Shown in pieces: positions 43,834-49,758 of a DNA stretch of 49,758 bases (positions within the stretch are counted from its first letter, which is position 1; every line of letters starts with the position of its first letter). The DNA comes from an uncultured Clostridia bacterium. Its GTDB lineage: Bacteria; Bacillota; Clostridia; Oscillospirales; Ruminococcaceae. Below the pieces are notes generated by a model, which saw only the letters and a list, made by a program, of their open reading frames with translations, did not search any database and was not told the origin of the DNA. The stretch lies in contig CANQYD010000003.1 in assembly GCA_947627985.1 (NCBI GenBank), forward strand, positions 88,108-137,865, in the 5' to 3' direction. The position numbers and the translations under genes were made by a program.

Positions 43834-45636
43834 GTGACGAGATTGCCGGCTGAAAATAACCGATTGCTTAATTACGCCGAAGAGGCGCTGATGGGCGTCT
43901 TCGCGAAGGTTGCCGTAGTCGATGTGGACACCGGCAGCTATGAATTTGTCAAAATTTCCGACGAACTCGGAGACGCCAAATATATCGACAGCCCCGATAT
44001 CTATACATATATCCGCAGGCAGGTCGCCGACGGGCTTATATACCCCGAATACGCCGCAGATTATCTTCGCTATTCCGACCCCGAGTATGTCAAGAAGATG
44101 GTTAAAGATCAGGGCGGCAGCCCGGTCCTCAGCTATTGCCGAAAGCTTGGCGACAGCTTCAGATGGCTGACTTTCCGCTTGATCACTCCTCCCGCACTTG
44201 AAAACGGCAAAAACGTCGCGCTCTTTACTTGGAGAGAGGCAGATCGGGACACCACGACGATGTTCGACGCCGTATCGGTGCTCTCGGTATTCTACTATAA
44301 AATTTTAAGGATAAATCTCACGACCGACCGGTACGAGACCGTAAAACCCGATCAGTACGAGGTCACAAAGCTCAAAGACGCCGGCACCGAGCCTCCCGAG
44401 GCAATTTCGGGGTGGTTTAAGCAGTTTGCGGAGATGGGCTACGTCCACGAGGACGACATCGCCGCTTATCTTGAATTTACAGATATCGACCGCCTGCGCG
44501 CCGTTTTTAAGGAAGATCAGGCGAGGCGGACTATAAGATACCGCAGACTTTCGCCCAACGGCTTCAGATGGGTGCAGATGTATCTCTTTCCGTCGGTCGA
44601 GTATACCGATAATAATCAGGTTCTGACGCTCTATGTAAGAGACGTCCACGAGGAACACGTCACCGAGCTCAGAAACCGCGAAAAGCTCACGAAAATCCTT
44701 GAAAGAGACGCCCTCACGCTTTTGTTTAACCGGCATAAATATCAGGAGGACGTCGACAACGTAGACAAGGCGAAGTTTACAAGGCTCAGCATCGCATATA
44801 TCGACGTAAACGGGCTTCATGAGGTCAACAACCACCTCGGGCACGACGCCGGGGACAACATGCTCTGCGCCGTCGCCGACGCTCTGAAAAAATATTTCCC
44901 CGACGAGCGGTGCTACCGAATCGGCGGCGACGAATTTGTCGTGCTGTCCGTAAGGCTCGTCAAGAACACCGTCATCAGGACGATGGCTGACGTCCGAAAG
45001 GAACTCCAGAAGGACAACTATGAGATCGCTGTCGGCATAAGCTCGGGTCAGCCCGAAGACAAGGAATCGCTCTTAAACGAAGCCGAGGCCGCCATGAGAG
45101 CGGACAAAGCGGCATACTATCAGCGCCACGGCGACCGCCGCAAGCGCAACCAGATGAATGAAGAGCTCGAGAAGATGATCACCGAGAAAAAGGACGAGGA
45201 ATACTTTCTCAAGATCATCTCCCGCCGCTTCGCAGGGGTATATTTCGTGAACTTAAACGACGGCGGAAAGGATGTTCGGCACATATTCGTGCCGGGAATG
45301 TTCAAGGACCTGCTCGTCGCGAACGATTACGATTACTTCAAGTCCATCAGACTCTATGTGGAAAAATATGTAAGAAAAGAATACCATCACTTCTTCGACG
45401 ACATTCTGAATTTTGATAACCTTGCCGAGGTGCTTAGGGAGCGCGGGGACGTGAGTTTTGAATATGAAAAGACCAACGGCGTGCTGATCCACCTCCATAT
45501 TCTTCGGGTCGATGAAAAGAACCCGACGGGTCCCGCCGACGATTGGGACGGCAACAGTATCTGGGTCTTTGAAGAGGGAGCTTTGGACGCAGGTCCCGGT
45601 GGCTCGCAGTCGGTCCTCGGATTTACTCGGAGATGA
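43834..45636 (+). CDS. GGDEF-domain protein (probable diguanylate cyclase) with unusual flanking domains
   Basis: 600 residues without membrane segments. Residues 18-270 form two similar PAS-like halves; each has an aromatic-rich start, a DxDxYExVK-like strand (VDVDTGSYEFVKI; INLTTDRYETVKP) and a FRWLTFRLI/FRWVQMYLF ending. A GGDEF domain follows (about 300-435) with the intact signature GGDEF at 364-368, so it can probably make c-di-GMP; no RxxD inhibitory site is seen just before it. The last ~150 residues (about 445-600) are a further domain that resembles the PAS-like halves. GTG at 43834 overlaps the AGGGA ribosome binding site, so TTG at 43843 may be the real start. The sirtuin gene begins 4 bp after the stop. 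Confidence 0.88.
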   Translation: MTRLPAENNRLLNYAEEALMGVFAKVAVVDVDTGSYEFVKISDELGDAKYIDSPDIYTYIRRQVADGLIYPEYAADYLRYSDPEYVKKMVKDQGGSPVLSYCRKLGDSFRWLTFRLITPPALENGKNVALFTWREADRDTTTMFDAVSVLSVFYYKILRINLTTDRYETVKPDQYEVTKLKDAGTEPPEAISGWFKQFAEMGYVHEDDIAAYLEFTDIDRLRAVFKEDQARRTIRYRRLSPNGFRWVQMYLFPSVEYTDNNQVLTLYVRDVHEEHVTELRNREKLTKILERDALTLLFNRHKYQEDVDNVDKAKFTRLSIAYIDVNGLHEVNNHLGHDAGDNMLCAVADALKKYFPDERCYRIGGDEFVVLSVRLVKNTVIRTMADVRKELQKDNYEIAVGISSGQPEDKESLLNEAEAAMRADKAAYYQRHGDRRKRNQMNEELEKMITEKKDEEYFLKIISRRFAGVYFVNLNDGGKDVRHIFVPGMFKDLLVANDYDYFKSIRLYVEKYVRKEYHHFFDDILNFDNLAEVLRERGDVSFEYEKTNGVLIHLHILRVDEKNPTGPADDWDGNSIWVFEEGALDAGPGGSQSVLGFTRR

Positions 45637-45640
45637 TCGT

Positions 45641-46387
45641 ATGGAAGATTTTGACAAAAGAATCGCAAAGCTTCGGGAGATGATCGAAAGCTCCCAAAGG
45701 ATCGTATTTTTCGGAGGCGCGGGGGTATCTACCGAGAGCGGGGTCAAGGATTACCGCTCGGAGGACGGAATCTATAACGCCGTCAAGGACTACGGCGTCC
45801 CTCCCGAAAAGATCTTGAGCCGCAGCTTTTTTAAGGCTCATACCGACGTATTCTACGATTTTTATTATAAATATTTCCTCAGCGCTTCGCCGAAGCCCAA
45901 TGCCGCTCATCTTGCTCTTGCAAAACTTGAGCAGATAGGAAAGCTCGAAGCCGTCATCACCCAAAACATCGACGGGCTTCATCAGGCGGCGGGAAGCAGA
46001 AAAGTCTTGGAGCTTCACGGCACCACCTCAAGCTATCACTGCGTAAAATGCGGCGCATGTTACGGCAGGGAGACGGCAGCGGCTGCTAAGGGAAAAATCC
46101 CGCGCTGCACCTGCGGAGGAGTTCTAAAGCCGGATGTCGTCTTATATGAGGAGCCGCTCGGTCAGGCGACTCTGCAAGCCGCCGTAAACGCCGTCGTCGG
46201 TTCCGATCTGATGATCGTCGGGGGCACTTCCCTGACCGTCTATCCCGCTGCCGGGCTTCTGAGATATTTTGAAGGGGACAACATCGTCCTCATCAACAGG
46301 ACCGAGACCCCTTGGGACGGAAGCGCGAAGCTTATCTTCCGGGAGAAAATCGGCGAAGTGCTCAAATCCGCAACAGAAAATATGTGA
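45641..46387 (+). CDS. cobB: NAD-dependent protein deacylase, sirtuin family
   Basis: 248 residues. Sir2 motifs are GGAGVSTESGVKDYRSEDG, TQNIDGLHQ, ELHG with catalytic His126, zinc cysteines in YHCVKCGACY and PRCTCGG, and GTSLTVYPAAGL. It removes acyl groups from lysines using NAD. The common GIPDFRS appears here as GVKDYRS, a variant often seen in Clostridia. It lies 4 bp behind the GGDEF gene, so both come from the same promoter, which is an interesting but unproven link. An intrinsic terminator follows. Confidence 0.93.
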   Translation: MEDFDKRIAKLREMIESSQRIVFFGGAGVSTESGVKDYRSEDGIYNAVKDYGVPPEKILSRSFFKAHTDVFYDFYYKYFLSASPKPNAAHLALAKLEQIGKLEAVITQNIDGLHQAAGSRKVLELHGTTSSYHCVKCGACYGRETAAAAKGKIPRCTCGGVLKPDVVLYEEPLGQATLQAAVNAVVGSDLMIVGGTSLTVYPAAGLLRYFEGDNIVLINRTETPWDGSAKLIFREKIGEVLKSATENM

Positions 46388-46393
46388 AAAATG

Positions 46394-46432
46394 CCGCTTC
46401 GGAGAGATATTTTCCGAGGCGGACGCTTTTTT
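46394..46432 (+). terminator. Intrinsic terminator after the sirtuin gene
   Basis: CCGCTTCGGA/TCCGAGGCGG stem, then ACGC and six T. Confidence 0.85.
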
Positions 46433-46594
46433 GAGGGCTGAAAATCTTAATTTTTTCTTATTTTTAAAAAAACTTTCAAAAACCCCTTTATTTTTTTGAA
46501 GATATGTGTTATAGTATAGATATATATACAATATTTTGTTGCCGTCCCGAATTTTCGATCAACAAGTCGTGCAATCAGAAACGGAGGTTTAAAC

Positions 46595-47749
46595 ATGTCA
46601 GGAACCTATTACAGACCGAAAAAGCGGTATAAGATCAAATATAAAAACCTCGCCCTGCTCTTGGCGATACTGCTCCTGATTATTTTGCTGATATCTCGGG
46701 GCTGCTCGGCTCTCTTTAACAGAAATAAGGAGGATAAGCCGGACGACGCGCTCACGTCGGGAGATCAGACCGAAAATCCCCCCGAAGGCGGTCTTGACAG
46801 CACCCTCACCACCGATCCCACCCTTCAGACGTCTTACTATTTCACCTCGGTGAAGATGTCCGACGCCGATCTCGGAATGGGAGACTTGGCTCTTGTCAAT
46901 AATAAGATCAAGTTCTTGGGCAGCGTCAACGAGGAGGAGCTGCAGGTCGTCAGGGAAAAGAAAAACGACGCTTATTCCGTCTCGAATTATGAAGTAAAGG
47001 TGCTTCCGCAGGCGATGGACGCCTTGAACGAAATGCTCCTTGCATTCTACAACGCCACAGGAAACGACGGAGTGATGGTCAGAGCCGGATACCGCACGGT
47101 CGAGTATCAGCAGGAGCTTTATGATGAAGAGCTTGCGTCTACCGGTCAGGACTTCTCGACGCTTGTGGCGATGCCGGGATTCAGCGAGCACCACACCGGT
47201 CTTGCGGTGGACTTCACGACCTACAGAAACGGGTCGTATAAGGAATTCGACGGCACCGGGGATTATGAGTGGATCATGAACAACTGCTATAAATACGGCT
47301 TCGTGAACCGCTATCCCGCGGGCAAGGAGAGCCTCACCCTCATTGACAACGAGCCGTGGCATTTCAGATATGTCGGAAAAGTCCACGCCAAGATCATGCA
47401 CGATCTCGATTACTGCTTGGAGGAGTATATCGAGTATATCAGGAACTTCACGGTCGGGACCGGCTTCTACAGCGTAAATCTTGACGACGGTTCGCAGTAC
47501 ATCGTCTACTTCGTGCCGAAGTCGAACGCCGAGACCACCGACGTCTATATCCCCGAAAAGGACCACACCACCCATGAGCTCTATCCCTATGAGATTTCGG
47601 GGAATAACGTGGACGGCTGGATCGTGAGCTTCCTCTATAAAGAGGGCAGCGGGATAGTTGTTCCCGAGCCTCTTCCGGAGGACGAGCCCGCAGTTACCGA
47701 GGCTCCCGAGGGCGATGAAGCGGGAGAAACGACAGCTGAGGAAGAATAA
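46595..47749 (+). CDS. D-alanyl-D-alanine carboxypeptidase, VanY/M15B family
   Basis: 384 residues. A basic start (YRPKKRYKIKYK) and one membrane segment (about 24-38) anchor it outside the cell. After an acidic linker, the M15 domain (about 140-285) has VRAGYRTVEYQQELYDE, the zinc motif HHTGLAVDF (His...Asp), and EPWHFRYVG with the third ligand and catalytic Glu. It trims the last D-Ala from peptidoglycan stem peptides. A C-terminal extension of about 100 residues ends in a Glu/Pro-rich tail. No vancomycin-resistance genes are nearby, so a housekeeping wall role is likely. GGAGGT precedes the ATG. Confidence 0.93.
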   Translation: MSGTYYRPKKRYKIKYKNLALLLAILLLIILLISRGCSALFNRNKEDKPDDALTSGDQTENPPEGGLDSTLTTDPTLQTSYYFTSVKMSDADLGMGDLALVNNKIKFLGSVNEEELQVVREKKNDAYSVSNYEVKVLPQAMDALNEMLLAFYNATGNDGVMVRAGYRTVEYQQELYDEELASTGQDFSTLVAMPGFSEHHTGLAVDFTTYRNGSYKEFDGTGDYEWIMNNCYKYGFVNRYPAGKESLTLIDNEPWHFRYVGKVHAKIMHDLDYCLEEYIEYIRNFTVGTGFYSVNLDDGSQYIVYFVPKSNAETTDVYIPEKDHTTHELYPYEISGNNVDGWIVSFLYKEGSGIVVPEPLPEDEPAVTEAPEGDEAGETTAEEE

Positions 47750-47768
47750 TTAAAAAGGAGAAAATATC

Positions 47769-48590
47769 ATGGCAGAATGCACGCATAACTGCTCGGAATG
47801 CGGTGAAAACTGCTCCTCGAGGACTGCTCCTCAGGATTTCAGAGTGCCGCAGAACGAGATGAGCCATATCAAAAAGGTGATCGGAATCGTCAGCGGAAAA
47901 GGCGGAGTAGGTAAATCTTTGGTATCGTCAATGCTCGCCGTCGAGGCTCAGAGAAGGGGTCTTAAGGTCGCGATCTTGGACGCCGACGTCACGGGTCCGT
48001 CGATACCGAAAGCCTTCGGGATCACCCAAAAAGCCCAATCCACCGGGGATTATCTGCTCCCCGCGATCACAAAAAGCGGGATCAAGCTGATGTCGGTGAA
48101 TCTTCTTTTGGAGGAGGACACCCAGCCCGTGGTCTGGCGCGGACCGGTCATCGCCGGGGTCGTCAAGCAGTTCTGGAACGAGGTCATCTGGGAGGACGTC
48201 GATTACATGTTCGTCGACATGCCTCCGGGGACGGGCGACGTGCCGCTGACCGTCTTTCAGAGCCTGCCGCTCGACGGGATCGTCATCGTGACTTCCCCGC
48301 AGGAGCTGGTCGGAATGATCGTCGGCAAGGCGGTAAATATGGCGAAACTGATGAATATCCCGGTGCTCGGGGTGGTCGAGAATATGTCATATTTTACCTG
48401 CCCGGACTGCGGAAAGAGGCATGAGATCTTCGGGCAGAGCCATGCCGAGGAAGTGGCAAAGGAGTACGGGACCAAGCTTTTGGCGAGGCTGCCGTTTGAC
48501 CCCGAGCTTGCGAAGCTGACGGATAAGGGGCTGATCGAGTTGTATGAGACGAGGGCGCTGGAGAGCGCCGCGGAGGAAATTTTGGGGTAA
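47769..48590 (+). CDS. Mrp/NBP35-family ATPase (iron-sulfur carrier)
   Basis: 273 residues. A Cys-rich start (CTHNCSECGENCSS; Cys4, 8, 11, 15) precedes the deviant Walker A SGKGGVGKSLVSSM, a Walker B-like MFVDMPPGTGDVPLT and a C-terminal CxxC (FTCPDCGKR). Family members carry and deliver [4Fe-4S] clusters. The N-terminal cysteines recall eukaryotic/archaeal Nbp35 and are common in anaerobic Clostridia. AAAGGAG precedes the ATG, 19 bp after the VanY gene, so the two are probably co-transcribed. Confidence 0.93.
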   Translation: MAECTHNCSECGENCSSRTAPQDFRVPQNEMSHIKKVIGIVSGKGGVGKSLVSSMLAVEAQRRGLKVAILDADVTGPSIPKAFGITQKAQSTGDYLLPAITKSGIKLMSVNLLLEEDTQPVVWRGPVIAGVVKQFWNEVIWEDVDYMFVDMPPGTGDVPLTVFQSLPLDGIVIVTSPQELVGMIVGKAVNMAKLMNIPVLGVVENMSYFTCPDCGKRHEIFGQSHAEEVAKEYGTKLLARLPFDPELAKLTDKGLIELYETRALESAAEEILG

Positions 48591-48599
48591 TGAGTGAGG

Positions 48600-48627
48600 A
48601 AACCGTGCGGGGGCACGGTTTTCTTTT
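48600..48627 (+). terminator. Intrinsic terminator after the Mrp gene
   Basis: AAACCGTGC (48600-48608) pairs with GCACGGTTT (48613-48621), then TCTTTT. The T-run is broken but the stem is strong. Confidence 0.72.
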
Positions 48628-48700
48628 GGAATTTTTTTGGAAAAAGGGATATTTTGGTGGGCGATGGGGTGGGGGATAAGTTTTTTTGGAAGATGTGTGC

Positions 48701-49384
48701 GCTGCATTAAAGTTTTACGCTTTAGCGCGGAATGCTATATTTATGATAGTTAGATGAATGAAGCAGTAATTCTATCAAAAACGCATCGTGATAAAGTTTT
48801 AAACTTTAATACGGCATATTCTTGCTTTTCGGGATTTTCTTCTTATTCCTAAAGCATAGGGGAGATGATCTCGATATCTGCCTTCTTGAAAGAGCAAGGG
48901 TGGAGCAATGCCAGTTATTTCTTAACAATGCACCGTGCTAAAGCTCTAAACTTTAAATCGGGCTGAGCTTAAATTTGGAGCTTCCAGTTCCCGGCTATTT
49001 TAAAAAGATGATTTCCATATTAGACTTTAAAGATGTATCTAATGAAGTGGAAGATGGTCTTCTTTATTAAGAAGAAGAATGTGCCACATTAAAGTTCTAC
49101 ACTTTAGCGTGGCGCTTATATTTTGAAAACTGGTGATTGCGAAAGTAGTTCGCTTTGGATTGAAAACATATTCCACGCTAAAGTTCTAAACTTTAATGCG
49201 ACACTGTTCATTTAGCTGATGGAGAGTATATGGACGCAATAGTAATTTAATTTGCAAAATATGGCGTGCTAAAGTTCTAAACTTTAACGCGGCTGCTACT
49301 GTTTTATAATGGTAGGCTAATGCAATAGCAATCTCCCTTTGAAAATATCAATGTGTCGCGCTAAAGTTCTAAACTTCATCGCAG
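48701..49384. repeat. Degenerate tandem array of palindrome-bearing units (seven copies)
   Basis: Seven 30-bp palindromes at 48701, 48785, 48932, 49083, 49172, 49263 and 49355. Core: TAAAGTT-CTA-AACTTTA, flanked by a two-by-two mismatch and then an outer arm that varies yet stays partly complementary (CCAC with GTGG in the fourth; CGT with ACG in the second). Spacing between starts is 84, 147, 151, 89, 91 and 92. The AT-rich linkers are also related (TGCAATAGTAAT, TTTGAAAATAT), so the whole ~90-bp unit was amplified. No cas gene, integrase or credible ORF lies here. Confidence 0.85.
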
Positions 49385-49662
49385 CACACATCAACATCAA
49401 TATCAACCCATTTTCTCAACCCTTCCATGCGCCCACAAGGTCTGTCCGACAGGAATCGTAACCTCATCAGAAGCGTTATTTCTTCCCGCTCGACTTCCCT
49501 CGGCGGAAACGCTCGCATCGGTCGTCTTGCGGAGAAATAATCGCTTCTGCGCTCCCAAAGCGCCCTGTCATCTGTGCCGCTTACACAATTTAGCTTGACA
49601 AAGTGCGTCGTTTGCAGTATTCGAGCGCTTTGGAGCAGGTTCTCAGGTCTGCCTAACTAACC
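49385..49662. other. Non-coding or undetermined region after the array
   Basis: About 280 bp. A minus-strand frame (49567 down to 49403) reads protein-like (for example DEVTIPVGQTLWAHGRVEKM before the stop) but has no ATG and no ribosome binding site. A plus-strand TTGACA at 49595 with a weak TATTCG 17 bp later could be a promoter for the leader that precedes the edge ORF. Confidence 0.4.
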
Positions 49663-49698
49663 AAAAATAAAACCACCCTCCGGGTGGCTTTATTTTTG
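49663..49698. terminator. Bidirectional intrinsic terminator
   Basis: AAATAAAACCACCC-TCC-GGGTGGCTTTATTTTT, a long AT/GC stem with T-runs on both strands. It lies 20 bp before a possible start codon, so it could also act as an attenuator. Confidence 0.85.
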
Positions 49699-49717
49699 AG
49701 TTTAAGGAACAAAAAAG

Positions 49718-49758
49718 ATGACAGTTAAACAGATTTATCGTTTTTGCAGCTTTGCCTG
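49718..49758 (+). CDS. Start of a gene cut by the window edge
   Basis: ATG at 49718 follows AAGGA at 9 nt spacing; 13 codons are visible (MTVKQIYRFCSFA). The opening is reminiscent of Nif3-type proteins, but it is far too short to assign. Confidence 0.4.
   Translation, partial: MTVKQIYRFCSFA

Noticed and set aside
46598-47575. 325-codon minus-strand frame
   Set aside because: Antisense to the VanY-type gene, which has clear zinc motifs and a ribosome binding site.
48701-49384. CRISPR array
   Set aside because: Repeats are only about 60-80% alike, the linkers are related to each other and 54-121 bp long, and no cas genes are present.
48701-49384. Integron attC cassette array
   Set aside because: The palindromes lack the RYYYAAC/GTTRRRY core arrangement, the units are too short for cassettes, and no integrase is visible.

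Overview
The window looks like a chromosomal segment of a spore-forming, anaerobic, low-redox-lifestyle Clostridia member, most likely Oscillospirales/Ruminococcaceae-like. The reasons are the Firmicutes order of the S10-spc-alpha ribosomal super-operon, sporulation genes (yabP, yabQ, spoVAC), a 2-hydroxyacyl-CoA dehydratase activase fusion, a type III glutamine synthetase, strong sigma-A type promoters, AGGAGG-type ribosome binding sites and moderately GC-rich coding DNA. Organism identity is an inference; no rRNA gene is present.

Layout. 1-4661 (minus): a very large 2-hydroxyacyl-CoA dehydratase/activase fusion protein cut by the window edge, and a PF06541-type membrane protein. 4738-7428: an accessory patch with a 112-bp MITE-like element, a decayed IS1-family copy, a sigma-like regulator whose ribosome binding site sits in a strong hairpin, tiny ORFs and terminators. 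7429-9066 (minus): HtrA-type membrane serine protease. 9360-9925: two tandem copies of a GC-rich element that folds as a perfect four-way cloverleaf. 10051-12456: an MBOAT/AlgI-like protein lacking the usual catalytic motif, plus a membrane-anchored SH3-like partner. 12612-15775: two paralogous solute-binding lipoproteins without transporter genes. 15794-18906: small membrane protein, yabP-yabQ, divIC-like gene, S1-domain protein and a lipoprotein.

18987-35220: the ribosomal super-operon rpsJ to rplQ, with secY, adk, map, a KOW-domain protein, infA, rpmJ and rpoA in the standard places. It starts from one promoter and a ~340-nt structured leader that carries an intrinsic terminator (probable attenuator) and ends in a bidirectional terminator shared with the convergent spoVAC gene. 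35775-36936: ECF-type sigma factor and overlapping membrane (anti-sigma-like) gene. 37145-39229: glutamine synthetase III. 39290-40195 (minus): membrane-linked XRE regulator. 40421-40784: two more cloverleaf elements. 40986-42527: GH13 glycosidase. 42528-43510: about 1 kb of non-coding DNA full of small palindromes, then tRNA-Arg(CCU). 43834-48590: GGDEF protein, sirtuin, VanY-type carboxypeptidase and Mrp-type ATPase. 48701-49384: a degenerate ~90-bp tandem array whose units each carry a 30-bp palindrome with complementary but varying outer arms. The start of another gene may lie at the right edge.

The two most unusual items are (i) the dispersed cloverleaf family (five copies, three different sets of arms, the same zero-linker four-way architecture, GAA/TTC triloops) and (ii) the palindrome array at 48701-49384. 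Neither is explained by a coding gene, and neither looks like CRISPR. All family assignments are from reading translated sequence by eye; no database search was run.
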